A stretch of DNA of 64,000 bases from Trametes villosa (GCA_002964805.2 PUDQ02000003.1:2418001-2482000), one strand, 5' to 3'. Counted from the first letter of the stretch, positions 1 through 12,004 are shown. Notes: a model not told the origin generated them from the sequence alone. Translations and numbers: made by a program.

Positions 1-956
1 CGCCGCGCGCTGCGCGTCCGACAACCCCGGCAGCGCGGCCGCGCCCTCCTCGACGTCGCGCCGGCGGATGCGCGGGCCCCAGATGCTGAGCGCGTACGCG
101 TCGACGAGGCGCACGCGCACGAGCGCGTCCGTGCCCGGGCGTGCGAGCAGCGCGGCGACCGCAGCCGGCGGGAGGAGCGTCGCTTGCCCGATGTGCAGCG
201 TGCGGAGCGCCGGCAGCGCGGGGAGCAGCGGCGCGTCGCGCGCGAAGGGCGTGTTCCGCCCGAGCGCGTCGGACGGGAAGGAGAGGTTCGTGAGCGTGAT
301 GTGTGCGACGGCGGTCCAGGTGCTGAGTGCGCGGAGGAGGTGGTACGTCGCTGTGGGCACAATCTGCGGGCGAAAGGTCAGCGAGGGTTGACACAGGGAG
401 GGCTGGACATACGGCCGTAGAGAAGTGGTGCTCGGGGTCGGGCCCCATCCAGATGAACGTCTTCGGACTGACTGCGGTTCAGTGCATGCAGCGATAGACT
501 AGGCGGACACTCACTTCGCGAGCGAGAGCGCCTCGTAAATGTAGCCGAGATGCGGGTTGTTCGTGTGCGAGTGCAGCCGCAGGGAGAGCAGCTCGAGCGG
601 CACCTGCGTGACCTCCGCGCCCTCCGGCCCGTCCGCGCGAAGCTTATCAGACGAGCGCAACGCGTCTCTACAGCGCCCGAGCGCGGCCGCTAGGTACTTG
701 AACACCTCGAAGTCCGCTGCGCCGCCTGCGAGCGTGACGGCGAGCGTCTTCGTGGGGCACGCGAGGGCGGCCGTGCCTTCGGAGAAGAGGATGAGCTGCT
801 GGATGGAGTGGAAGCGGAGGTGTGCGTGCAAGATCGGCTGCCCGAGCTCGAGGAACGTGCTGTTTACGCGTAGCACGTCGGACGGACGCGGGTTGTCGTC
901 GAGCGCGAAGACCAGTATGAGCTGCAGGAGCTCGACCGGGACGCGCGAGAGGGACA
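1..956 (-). CDS. F-box-like protein, 3' end cut by the window edge
   Basis: Exons by hand: 956-515, 467-413 and 363 to beyond base 1, joined by 47- and 49-nt introns with GTGAGT/CAG and GTATGT/CAG borders that keep one frame. The protein starts MSLSRVPVELLQLILVFAL, a typical basidiomycete F-box opening (LP.ELL..I). It then shows leucine-rich stretches and a short exon reading KTFIWMGPDPEHHFSTA, a pattern usual in Agaricomycete F-box/LRR proteins. Such proteins recruit substrates to SCF ubiquitin ligases through Skp1; the substrate cannot be read from sequence. An in-frame upstream extension to 1158 exists, but the ATG at 956 puts the F-box at the N-terminus as usual. The C-terminus is missing. 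Confidence 0.75.
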
Positions 957-1221
957 TCGGTGGTGAGGGTCGCAAGGAGAGTTGGGCCGCGAACCGTCGC
1001 GGGAGCTCCCCCGCATGCCGTCCGGAAAGAGCGGGGGAATCACGCTGCATGTTAGCGCTGATCACTCGAGTTGGAAAGGAGTGCGTCAGCGGACGCCGAG
1101 CGAGGCGAACCGGCTTCCGCGGGGGGTTGTGACGTGAAAGCAAGAAAGCGATGTGCATACCGGTACATAGCAGCTATGATACAAAAAGGAAGCACCGAGA
1201 ATCGATCAGCCCGCGCAGGGG
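957..1221. other. intergenic gap between the F-box gene and the MRE11 3' end
   Basis: This 265-bp stretch lies upstream of the F-box ATG and just past the MRE11 stop codon. It should hold the F-box promoter and the MRE11 terminator. I see no convincing coding sequence or TATA box. Confidence 0.4.
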
Positions 1222-4200
1222 TCAGTCGCTGTCGAGTTCAATCTACGATGCGAGTCAACCAAGGAGTCCGCGACGGACGCATGAGGCAGCGACGTACCGT
1301 CTCTGTCACCTTCTGCTTCGCGCGGCTCGCAGCAGCTCGCGTGGAGGAACGACCGGGCGGCGCGAAGCTGAGCGTCGATTGAGTCTGCTTGCTCCCGGAC
1401 GACTTCGCCGCGGCCCTCTTCGCAGGAGCCTTCGCGGGAGCCTTCTTGCTTGTTTGGCTGCAATCATACCGTCAGCGATTCACATTGAACGTCGACAGGC
1501 GAGGCACGACGCTACCTCAAGACAGCCGCTCGGTTCGTCCTCTTCGGCGGCGGTGCTTCGTCTTCGATCTCGTCCTCGTCTTCGTCATCAGAGGTCGGCT
1601 TCGCAGCTGCTTTGCCCTTCCCTCGCGCCGGTGCCTTCTTGGCCGGTGCCGCCTTCTTCGGGGCAGCCCTTGCCTTCGCCTTCGGGGGCGGGGGCTCGTC
1701 CGACATCTCCTCGTCGAAGTCGGATCCACCGCCGTCCACGTCCATCATCATGGAGTCGATGGAGGCATCCGAGTCGTCGTTGGTCGCCTTGTCTTTTCCC
1801 TAAGATCGTGTTCTCAGCTGAACAGACGAGGCACGAAAGGCGCGGCGACGTACCTTGCCCTTCGACGGCCTATCTTGCTGCTTCGCCGCGCGCTGCTTCT
1901 CCTGCTCGTCGCGCACCTTGTCCACGATCTCCTCGAAATCGTCCTCGTCGATCTCGACGTCGGTTGCCTTCACGCCGTTCATCAAAGAACGCAGCGAGGT
2001 GTTCACGTGGCTGCACATCCCTCAGGGCCTGACACCAGCAAGAAAACCGTTACAGACTCACTTCTGGATCGCGTGGATATCGTCCTTGTCCACGAACATC
2101 TCGATCGCCTCCGACATCCCGCCCTCGCCGAGCAGCTGCAGCTCCTGCGCGGCGAGGTACTCGCGCACGAGCGTCTGCACCCGCACCTTCGACAGCTTCT
2201 CGCCGATGCTCATGTCCGGGTCGTCGATGCTCAGCTCGGGCACGTCCGCCTTCACCTTGCTCGCGCGCGTCGCGCCCTTCTTCGAGCGGTGGAACGTGAG
2301 CACGTCGCGCGGGTTCGCGAGCAGCCCCTGGAACTCCTGCCCGAACCGCACCGGGTTCGACATCTCGCTCACGCCCGTGGTGTCTACCTTCAGGCGGACG
2401 AGCGGCAGTGGGCGCGGGAGCTCGGGCTCGCCCTCTGCGACGGCGCGCGCGTTGCGTTCGTCCCATTCGCGGTTTGCTTTCTCGATGAGCTCGTTGACCT
2501 GTAGGAAGTGAGTTCGGTCCACTTGTCGTGGCTTCGCTACACTAACCTTGGTCTTCAAGAATTTTCCGACTTCAATCTTGTCGTTGATGTCAAAGCCCTC
2601 TTCTTCAGCGGCGTCGCTCAGAATAACGTCGTCGATGACAAACGGCCGCACGCTCCGCAGCGGTATCGGTGTAAGCTCGAACTCTTTACCCTGGATCTTC
2701 AGTAGTGCGACATGCCTGCGCGAGTCGTCAGTATAAGCGCTGACTATATGCGGGAAAAACGCACTTTTCGAGTGCTTCGCCGTCTGCGAGTGAGGTTGCT
2801 ACTGAGGAACCGGGCTGGGTGATGTAGTACCGCTTCCCCGCTACCGGCTCGGGTACGATACGGCAGTCGTGCTCGTGGCCCCAGACAACCAGGTCTATGC
2901 TGTCATCGAACATACCCTCGGGCACCGACTGCTGCGGCCCATGTGCCACCCTGGAGCACGCATACACTCAGCTCCACATGACAAGCATGTCGTCAACGCA
3001 CTCACCGGTTCTGATGCAACAGGAGGATGTTGAACCAGCTGTCCTTGTCGCGCGGCATGTACATCCGCACGCGGTTGCTCCGAAGCTCGAAGTGCATGCG
3101 CTGGTCCTTCACGTTGCCGACGCCGTAGAGGCCGAGGCGGGTGTTGCCCTTGCGCAGGAGGACGGGCCGGATGGCGATGCCCGTGTTTTGCGCTTCAGCG
3201 TCGTCGAGCGGCAGGTCGATCTTGCCCATGTAGTTGACGAGGCCTGTGACGGATAGTATGTCCAGGGCGCACAAGGCGCCTTCCTATTGCAAAAGAGCAA
3301 GAGGGCAAGGTCAGCATTGCCATCATGGTGTCGAGCCCGGGGAAAGATACGGGTAAACCGGGAGGAAATCTGGCGAACCCCTGGCGGTGAATCCGCAACC
3401 CCGCATGGGTACGGGCTAGCGGGTACAGGTAGCCACCGAGCCTAAGAAGGCTCTTCGGCAGAGAGAGGACGGTCCAAAATGCATCGATACCGTATATTTG
3501 CGCCGCATCGGCTTTGCCCCTGAGCCGCATGCTGCCGAAGTGCCTGTGCACCGTACAGCGATACGCTCCAGTTCTATGCACTGCACATAATGCGCAACTT
3601 GCGCACATACCAGTCGGCCCGAGTAGCTCTTAACCATTGTGACTACTCTGGCAGAGCAAGTTGCGGCCGTTGCATCTCAAAGGGGTGCCACTAACTCTGA
3701 CTGTGCGCAGAATGGCAATCAGGGATACCCGATCATAATAGTACGCGCAAGTAGCGACACATGCAGGCGCTCCCTGCATGCGCAGCTACTAGTTGCAGTA
3801 ATTCGTCCGAAACAAGCAGAAGGCGGCTGCTCGGCACTCCGGCACTCCATGGAAAGAGAAAGTATTTGAGCATGGGAATGAGGACTCACCGGACCCGCAC
3901 CCTGTGGATCGTCGTGGTTTCCGTGTATGGAGAAGACGGGGATGGAGACATTCAAGTTAGGGTCCTCGTAGTTGATCGCTGGAAAGCTATAAGGGTCACT
4001 ATTGGGACGGCGCGCTCGTAGAGCAGCGATACGATGCACGCACGAGTATCCGGCGGGCTTTCCGTCGGCAGGGTCGCTCAAGAGTTCGACCTGAATGGGG
4101 CGGTCTCCTAGGGTATACTCTCTGAGGAGCGCCATGACTTGGTATAGACAGTCTCTTGATGGTCTGTTTTCATGAAAAAGATCTCCTGCTAGGAGGATAA

Positions 4201-4493
4201 AGTCGACCTGTCTGGTTTTATTAAAGACTCTGCGCGCAGAAGAACGTATTACTCACGTCGTGCTTTACTGCGAGCTGGAGGACCTCCTTGAACGCATTTA
4301 TCGAGTCCTGTCCGCGAATGGGGTCTCGCTCGAGGTATCCGATGTGGTTGTCTGTTGCGAGCAGTATCTTTATGGTGTCCTCCGCATCTGCAGAACGTTA
4401 CAGTTCGCATATCGTGGTCCAGTAGTGGGCATACATACACTCGTTTCTGATGCTCGGAAGCGGCACACCGACATGCTCGTCTTCACTGCTCAT
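1222..4493 (-). CDS. MRE11: MRE11 double-strand-break repair nuclease
   Basis: Eleven exons give 731 aa: 4493-4439, 4387-4257, 4207-3890, 3283-3006, 2950-2765, 2715-2547, 2498-2062, 2010-1854, 1799-1516, 1457-1298 and 1242-1222. All junctions have GT/AG borders and keep phase. The metallophosphoesterase signatures are present in order: DNH near residue 31, GDLF near 70, GNHD at 158-161 and GHEH at 285-288. A DNA-binding region follows (PFVIDDVIL...), then a basic and acidic C-terminal tail that ends IELDSD. MRE11 is the nuclease of the MRE11-RAD50-NBS1 complex, which processes DNA ends in the nucleus. The length matches yeast and human proteins (about 700 aa). Intron 3 (3889-3284) is 606 nt while the others are about 49-55 nt. 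The gene is divergent from the transporter at 4803. Confidence 0.97.
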
Positions 4494-4802
4494 CGTTCCT
4501 GAGGAATCGTACAGCGCAGACTGACAATCGAGGGGAGTCGTTGGTGTCACAACACCGATAGCGAGTGGCGGCGGTAGTGGTGGCGGGGATGGAAAGGTCG
4601 AGCTCGACGCGTCGCGTCGCGTCGAGCGGGCGCCTGTATACAGCGCGCAGCCGCAATCAGCCGCGCCACGCAAAAACCGGTCTTGCCTCTCGCCAGCGCA
4701 GTCCCCCTCCCCCTCGACGACGAGAACGACCGCGCCGACACCGTCTCTGCGTTCGCCGCGCGCTATTCGATTCTCTTGGGTTTTACTGGTTTCTAGAGCA
4801 GC
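4494..4802. promoter_or_regulatory. shared divergent promoter region, MRE11 and transporter
   Basis: Only 309 bp separate the two start codons of these divergently transcribed genes, so both promoters must lie here. A GA/CG-rich stretch with repeated cgtcgcg units is visible around 4607-4625. I see no clear TATA box. Confidence 0.5.
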
Positions 4803-6293
4803 ATGTCGCCCCCTTCATCCCACCAATACCCGCCGTCAAGGGCGCTGGTGGTGAGTTGCTATGGCTGTATGGTTGTAGCGCGTGCTTGGCTGACCTTACT
4901 CAACCTAGATTGGGACGGTATCTTTCTATTTGGTCGCGGCGTTGGCGGTACGTTGGTGTTATATCTCCCGAGAGGCATTGCCTGATGTTGTTTGAACGGT
5001 ATAGATGGTAATGGCGTGAGTGTACTGCTCGTCATGTTCGGCAATCGCGCACGGCGGGATGAGCTACTTTCCCTTGGACGCATATATGCGGCCAATCTCC
5101 ATGATATTGAACACCGAATGCTGACCCATCCCACAGGAACAAATGGGTTCTCAACACTACGGACACTCCTCTATTCTTCCTGCTCTCGCAGCTCGTAATT
5201 GCCGTCATTCTCTTCCTAATCGCCCATATGGCCGGCATGCTCCAACTACCCCTCCAACTTGACCCGCAAGTATGCAAGGGATTGATACCCATGGTGGGCC
5301 TGAACGTCGTCGGGCTCAGGTGCGTGCCGTTTGCCTTCCGTACGATCCCCTTCTAACCGCCCTCCGCGCGTGCAGCTTCAGCAACTATACCCTAAAATAC
5401 GTCGACGCGTCGTTCTACCAAGTCGCGCGCGGCATGGTTCTCCCCTTCACTGTCGGCACATCGTTCTTCCTCCTGCACGCCCGGCCCTCTCTCCGTATCC
5501 TCCTCGCCTGTGGTGTGGTCACCATCGGCTTTTTCGTCGGCGTCTTCCTGGACGGCACTGAGGTCTCTGTAATTGGCGTGGTCTTCGGTGTCCTTAGCTC
5601 GATGATCACCGCTCTGCACTCAGTCGTCATCAAAAAGAGCTTAGACGTCGTCCACGGCAGCGCGCTCCACCTCTCCTGGTACACGAACCTCCTGAGCGCC
5701 ATCGTCCTTGCGCCCATCATCGTACTTGTCGGCGAGCTCCCGGGGGTCATGAAGCTCCTCTTTGGCGCAAACGAGAACGCTGCGGGCGAGATGAGCACCC
5801 TCGCGACCTTCGTCATGGGCTCTCTTATCACGGTTTGTATTTCCAACTGCGCGCACAGCATTTCCGCGCTGACTTCGTCTGCACAGGGCGCATTCGGCTT
5901 CCTCATGAGTCTCGCGAGTTTGATGTCCATCAAGGTCACCTCTCCCATCACGCACATGGTCTCGTCCGCCGTGCGCGGCGTCGCCGCGTCTCTTCTGGGC
6001 GTGTGGCTCTTCAAGGATGTCGTCACTCAGTACGCGTCTTTCATCCCGCGCCCGTGTGCTCTTGATACTAACCATGTGGCTTGCGCTGCAGGGGCCGTGC
6101 GTCGTCCATCGGGATCATCCTCCTCGGTTCGATCTGGTACACCTGGATCAAGCACGTCGAGTCGCAGCCGGCGGCCGCGAGCAAGGCGCACTACGAGCCG
6201 GTGCCCCTCGACCAACTCGAGGAGGGCAAGAGCAGTCCGAACGGCCACGCGTCGCACCGACACTCGCAGTCTACGCGCGACGTACGCGACTGA
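4803..6293 (+). CDS. GDP-fucose-type nucleotide-sugar transporter (SLC35C1-like)
   Basis: Seven exons encode 360 aa: 4803-4850, 4909-4947, 5005-5015, 5137-5319, 5376-5832, 5887-6029 and 6092-6293. The chain has about ten hydrophobic segments. It matches the triose-phosphate/nucleotide-sugar transporter family, with NKWVLN in the first helix region, LKYVDASFYQVARG, KVTSPITHMVS and a SIWYTWIK end. These line up with the GDP-fucose transporter SLC35C1, which moves GDP-sugars into the Golgi lumen in exchange for GMP. Substrate specificity is inferred. Exon 3 is an 11-nt microexon; without it the conserved MVMANKW segment breaks frame. The C-tail is hydrophilic and His/Ser-rich. Confidence 0.9.
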
Positions 6294-6942
6294 GCGCTAG
6301 GCCGTCGCTGTACTGGATTTTTGTGGAGATAGATGAAGACCACGCAGGCGACCGCTCCTGCCTGTGGCCTCTATTTGGCATGTGGGTACCATAGTAGACC
6401 GCGAGGGTGTTAATGATAGAGGATTGCGACCGCCGACTATGCTGCAAGCCGTGCTTTGAGTGCAGTCCAGCCGTACCGTCGATCAAGGACCATCATAGGA
6501 ACTGAAAGCCCTTCCCCGCAGACTGCCCGCTCGCCAGGCCAGGCGCAAAGGAATGTCCCAGGCTCCAGCGTGCGTGTACTGTTACCTGCAGCCTTCCTCC
6601 TGCATGCGTCCGCACGTCGGCCCGCCTCGACGCAGCCGACTGAGTGTCATATTTGACACACAAGGGCAGCAGCCTGATCACGCTCAGCGAGTGGTCGTGG
6701 TGTGGTTTAGGGTGTAGCTAAAGGTGAGGCTGGAAGTGACCTACTGCCACGCGTAGCCGTCAGGCTTTCGTGCACAAATGTTGTCGGGGACTAGGACTCA
6801 GGATTTACGTTGGTTTTGGCTAGGCTTTTTTTTCTCACACTTCCCGCACTGTTTCCTGATGAAAATTTGTTGCAGGATCGCTTACAAGCCTCCTTCTAGT
6901 ACACTTCTGCCCTCGGCATTCACTCGAGCGACCTCCTCTCAG
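6294..6942. other. intergenic region before the kinase gene
   Basis: This 649-bp gap separates two plus-strand genes. It should hold the transporter terminator and the kinase promoter. The T-rich run near 6828-6838 lies about 105 bp before the kinase ATG. No coding feature is supported. Confidence 0.35.
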
Positions 6943-8487
6943 ATGGCTTCCTCCCTCAGTACAACCTCATCCAGTCGTGCGCCGGAAGCCCATGCTTCGT
7001 CTCGCGAGTTGCCTGCGTCTGCAGGTGCATCTGCGCCAGCGCCAGCCCCGCACGAGGAAGCTATCCATCCTCCGCCTCCAGAGGGCCCTGGCTACGCCCC
7101 GCTGCACATTGGTGCCACGCTTGCCCAGGGGAAGTATAAAATTGAGCGCAAACTGGGCTGGGGTATGGGATCCACCGTCTGGCTGGCACATACACGAGCG
7201 AGGTGACATTGACCTTACTCCCCTCGTGTCCATGCCGCTTATTTCTTGTCATTTCTCAGTGATCAAACTCCGAGATACGTTGCTATCAAAGTACTCTCAC
7301 AAAGGAGCACTGGTGAGGTGACGGACCACCATACGCCTGAGCAGATCGTCTTAGAAGGGCTCAAGAGGCTGTTCCACAAGAGCCAGGGGGATCCTAACAA
7401 ATATCCGGGGCTTCAGTACTGCCTGATCCCTACAGACATTTTTATAGAGCAGGGGAAGCACCGTTGTTTTGTGGCCCGGCCGTGCGCCGAGAACGTGCGC
7501 ATGTTGCGTTCGCGGTACACTCTCCAGCAGTTTTCCCTTCCAGTGATCAAGTCAGTTGTACGCCAGACGCTCAGGGCCCTCGCGCTCCTACACGGAGGGT
7601 GGGATTCCGGTCACTTGGGTACGTTGCTCGACGCTGCTATGGCATACGTTCCTAATCATACGGCAGACGTGAAGTGGGACAATGTATTCGTCGATCTGCC
7701 CGCGAACGCGGATGAGGCTATCACCAAGTTCTTGCGGGAGAACCCGCCTCAGACGTTCCCGCAACTCCCGGGCCAGGAGTTGGCGACAACGGTATCTCAA
7801 CCTCTATCCATAAGGGCGTTCGGTGTACGCTTGCAGGACATACGCGTACGGCTTGGCGATTTCGGTTCCAGTACGTATGCCACGCTCCATCTCACCCGCT
7901 CACTCACTTACGTTTATGTAGCGGCACCGATCCCGCCAACAGGCTGCTGGCATGTCGACAGTATCCCCACACCTGTCCTTTTGCGTCCCCCTGAGCTTTA
8001 CAGCAGCGGGTATTGTTCGATTGCGGCCGATGTCTGGGCTTTAGGCTGCATGGTACGTTTACACGCGTACAGATCTGGCCCCAATAGCTCGCTGATGTAT
8101 CCCCAGGTGTACGAGCTATTGATTCCGAGCCCCCCGCTTTTCCTCCCAGAGCGCACTGAAGGTGGATACCGCGCGGAGGATATCGTACGCCGCTTCGATG
8201 TGCGACTAGGGCTCGCTCAGCCACTCGAAGGTCCTGCCCCCGCTTGTGAGTATGCCGTTTACCTTGCGTGTCTTCTATAGCCTGACGCTTCTTGATCACA
8301 AGCGGTGAACACTACGGACAATGCGAACCTGGAGACACTCGTGCGGAACAATCCGGACGTCCGTGCCAACCTGAGTGAGCCGGACATTGCGGCAACTTGC
8401 GCGTTCATACGCCGGTGCCTGACCGTGGATCCCGATGACAGGCCGACGGTTGGACATTTGCTCCAGGACGTGTGGCTCAATGTGTAG
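6943..8487 (+). CDS. SRPK-like serine/threonine protein kinase
   Basis: Six exons give 425 aa: 6943-7202, 7260-7618, 7667-7870, 7922-8052, 8107-8245 and 8303-8487. The order of kinase motifs is clear. The glycine loop is GWGMGSTVWLA near residue 74, VAIK gives Lys97, the catalytic loop is HLDVKWDN with Asp207, and the metal-binding DFG lies near 271. These are followed by RPPELY and DVWALGCMVYELL. The GWG..STVWLA loop and HxDVKxDN loop point to the SRPK branch of CMGC kinases, which phosphorylate SR splicing factors. It lacks the long spacer insert of classical SRPKs and has Trp where SRPKs usually have Pro in the catalytic loop. Basidiomycetes carry many such kinases, so an SR substrate is only a guess. 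The N-terminal 50 residues are Ser/Ala/Pro-rich. Confidence 0.88.
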
Positions 8488-8753
8488 AGTACCCCCTGGC
8501 CCGAGTGCTCACACTCTCCAGGAGCATCCGTGGATACTCCATCCACCACCCAACTACCGCTGTAACTGCTTTCATTTCTGCTGTCTCTTCACTGTGAATG
8601 TACTACTGCATAGTTGTGATACTAAATCAGACTTCCGCTCATACGCCCATTCGAACTCCCAGAAATGAGATTTATTGGCTCTAGTTAGCAACGCATCGCG
8701 AGCGTCAGGTGCGTTTTCTGGAGAGCGTCCCCGGGGCCTTCACGCGGTGACCA

Positions 8754-10713
8754 CTACCAGAGCTTGTATGGCCACGGCTCGTCATCCGGCCACGCCTCAG
8801 GCTCGTTGCAGTACTCCGGAAGCGCGACGGCGGGAGTCTCGTCCACCACGCGCACGCGCACGATCTCGACGTACCCGCGGAGCCGCGCGACGTCTCCCTC
8901 GTCGATGGCGACGCGGGACGGGACCTCGAGCACGAGCTCCTTGACGTACGCGTACGCGCCTGACGCGAGCTCGTCGAGGACAGTGGTGAGATCTAACGGG
9001 GGCACGGTGGGGGTCGGGTCAGGCCACCGGGACCAGCGGTCGAGGACGTGCCGCCCGTACCCGTACGCGATGCGCACCACGCGCGGGCGTGGCGCGAAGG
9101 ACGCGTCTTCTCGCGCGTCAGGCAGCAGGGCGAGGCTCGGACATGCGCGCGTCCACGGCGCTTGGAACTGGTTGAGGAGCGTGACGGACGTGAGGGCGGG
9201 CATGCTTCCGACGAGTGCGCGTAGCGAGGCCGCATCGGAGGCAGGGAGGCTGCTTTCGGGATCGGGGTCGGGGTCGCCGGCGGCGGGGGAGACGTCTGCG
9301 AGCCAGAGCTCGCGCATCCCCGCGAGCGCTGCGGCGTCTAGCGGGTATAGCGACTGCGCGTCGGTGACGGCCTCCAGGGTGGTCCCGGTCGTGCGGAGCG
9401 TGCGCTGGGCGCCGGACGCGGAGAGTCCCCACATGTACTGGGGTAGAGGTCTGCCGTGTTCGTAGGGTACTGCTGGTTGGGGATATCTCCCGATCACGAG
9501 TTGCGAGATCCCGGTGAACATTTGGTGACGCGGGAACGGAGGCTGAGCGTCGGCGTATGGACGGATTCCGTGCAGCTGCACCGCGAGCACCGGCTGCTGA
9601 GCCAACACGAGGGAGAGCACGAAGGAGGCCAGAGCGCTGTACGTATGCGTCACCACCAGCCTGCGAAGCTTCTGGAGGGCGGACAGAGGGCGGGGGTACG
9701 GCGTTGGGAGACTGTATCGGTCCTGGGGCTCCCGGTTTGCCATCGTGCGCGGGAAATCGCGGATTTCTTCGAGGCGCAAGGACTCGAGAGCGTGGCAGGA
9801 CGACAGGATCGTCATAAGCCTGGTGTGCGGATTTCCTAGCCAGAATTGGCGGAGTGCGAGGTGCGTGAGGGAGGACAGGACGTCGACGGATGCGATATCG
9901 ACCGAGTGAAGGGTGAGACGCCGTAGCTGAGGTGCTTGGCCCTTCGTGAGGCGGATTAGGTCACGGTAGGAGTACTCTGTGTCGAGAGTGGCGCTTTGAA
10001 ACCGTACCGTCAGCGACTTGAGCATCGGGAGGGGGCCAGAGAAGAGAGGCTTCAGGGATTGGTCGACAAAGACATTGTAGATACTGATCTCTTGTATCCT
10101 CGACCCGAGGTCCCTTGCAATATCGTCGAGGCTATAGCTGTTGCCGACGGGAGGATCCTCAGCGCTACTCAAATCTGCCCAAGGGGCAGGCACCCGGAGA
10201 AGCGCCTTTAGTGGAAGACCCCCACTTCGATCGACTAGGAGCCGTGAGAGTGATACTGGACCACGCGCAACACTCGTCCATAGCGAAGGGTAGCCCAGGG
10301 CGACACGGCGAAGCCGCCTGCACGTCTGAGAGACGGGGATGAGCATAGTCGCGTCGTACCAGTCGATGCGCCAGGTAGCGCAAACTTTCTTGATACTCGT
10401 CTCAAAGGGGCCGCCATCGGGTATCAGTGCGATGATTTTCTGCAGTAGTTCGGTCGGGAAGGACAGGAAAGGACGGCGTGCGTTGAGGGCTTCATCGATG
10501 TCGGTGATCGCTCCCGCTAGACATTGCCTCGCACGTATGAGCTGCAACGATAATGAATTATCCTATTAGTGCGCTCATGGGATGTAGAAACGTACAGCTT
10601 CCTCCCTATCATATATGTCAGGCGGTGTATCGGGAGTAGGTTTGCGACACTTACGACGAAAGCGCGCATATCTGGTTATTGATCTGCGATCGCAGTTCTT
10701 GAATGTCTTCCAT
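8754..10713 (-). CDS. F-box protein with leucine-rich C-terminal region
   Basis: Three exons give 618 aa: 10713-10655, 10605-10596 and 10541-8754. The protein opens MEDIQELRSQINNQICALS, a heptad-like helix common in Agaricomycete F-box proteins, and then has an F-box near residue 50 (FPTELLQKIIALIP). A second helix reads PVSQTCRRLRRVALGYPSLW. The rest holds irregular leucine-rich segments (SLTHLALRQF, LESLRLEEI). It is likely a substrate receptor of an SCF ubiquitin ligase, target unknown. Exon 2 is only 10 nt, and including it restores the usual SSEEALIRARQC junction. An ATG inside intron 2 would also open the large exon but gives an unlikely N-terminus. The gene converges with the kinase. 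Confidence 0.85.
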
Positions 10714-11066
10714 GATTGAGCGATCTTCTGGCAACATTGCGGGCCTGCTTGGAGGTATACCGCAGCGTCGTATGGAGGGGATAACACCGTATGAGGCGTG
10801 GAAGTCTGAGGATGTTCATAAGTGGAAGATGGTCTGAGGCAACAAGTGGGAACCGCGGAGCCTGAGAAAGAAGTACTCAGATCAGATCTTACATGCATAC
10901 CTCATGATACACCGGCGAAACGGCAACGGAGCCGAGAGAAAACATTCCTTACATATTATGCGACAGAGGTATAGAGCGTAGAGTAGAGAAACAAATACGA
11001 GGAATCGAGACACGCGCCAACCCTTCTCTGGAGAAATACTGCAAAATTATCACGAAGCCGGCCCGC
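10714..11066. other. intergenic gap upstream of the second F-box gene
   Basis: This 353-bp gap holds the F-box promoter on the minus strand and the terminator of the FPELE-family gene ending at 11067. The part at 10900-11050 is A/T-richer than its neighbours. I see no coding sequence. Confidence 0.35.
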
Positions 11067-12004
11067 TTAGTGGGGCAGCCTGAGCTCGAGCTCAGGCTGC
11101 ACGACGCACTGCCCGTCGGCGCGGTACCCGACGCATATAGCCGTGATATACGTCACCTGGCACAGGGCCATACACCGCTGTTGCGCTGCGGCATCTGGCG
11201 CAGCTTGGCCGCCGCGCGTCTGGAGTAGGGGCGAAGGAAAGTGAGCATGATGCAAAAGGAAGCACGGCAGCGCAGGTGGGATCGACACTCACAACATCCC
11301 TGGTCCAATCCATCTGCACAATCGCCACCAAGGTCAGCAGCTGCGCAAGCGTGGCCCGATGAAGCGCCAGCACCGCGACAGCACGACGGGGTGCAGCGGG
11401 GGCGGTGTTATGTGGCCGCTCGACCGCCCCGGCATTCTTGCGGAGCATCTCGAGCGGGAACTGTCGAACGTGTGGCAGGTAAGCGCTGGCTCTACTGCAG
11501 CATGGTTGGCAGATAAGACGACACGGTACGCACCTGAGTGCTCGTGATGGCACCTTGTATACCTTCATCGTGTTCGAACGGACGATCGTACGCATCCTTG
11601 ACCTTCAGCGCCTCGGAGTGGGGAGGGACGGCGGGCGTCTCGGTCGGCTTGCGTTGCAGTAGCGACAGTAGGCTGAGTAGCTGCGCGCCAGATGTTCCGT
11701 CGCGGTATTGGATCGGCAGCCTCATGAGAGATCCGCCCCCGAACACTAGTAGTACGCGCGGGCTGGAAGCTGACGGCAAAACGTCCCGGTGCGTGTGCTG
11801 GGGCTTGGGCACACCCTGCTGGGCCTGTGTGCCCGCTATCTTCGCACCGGCCTGCGCATTCTCGCCTGGGCCGCCGGCGCAAGTCAGAATGCGTCGCGCA
11901 AAGGAGGCATCGATAAAAAACGCACCATCTGGGCGATGAGGGGGCGGTTGAGTAACAAGAGAACTCGGATGCAGAGTAGAAATACGAGCAACGTTGTCCG
12001 ACAT
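11067..12004 (-). CDS. FPELE-family protein J (divergent member, unknown function)
   Basis: Three exons give 263 aa: 12004-11534, 11460-11293 and 11219-11067. Exon order and phase-0 introns match the other family members in this window. Exon 2 starts with Phe (FPLEML) and contains a helix TLAQLLTLVAIVQMDW; exon 3 holds VTYITAICV and ends in QPELELRLPH, equivalent to YFPELEVRL elsewhere. The first core block is hard to see: the PLPxDxD strand is replaced by MRLPIQYRDG. This is the most diverged member, and its membership rests mainly on gene structure and the C-terminal motif. Function is unknown. A TATA box lies about 90 bp upstream. Confidence 0.65.

Noticed and set aside
1151..2511. Long plus-strand ORFs opposite MRE11
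   Set aside because: They are antisense shadows of GC-rich MRE11 exons; they cross its introns without any domain.
5415..6263. Minus-strand ORFs opposite the transporter
   Set aside because: Shadow frames of the transporter exons with Arg/Ala-rich composition and no motif.
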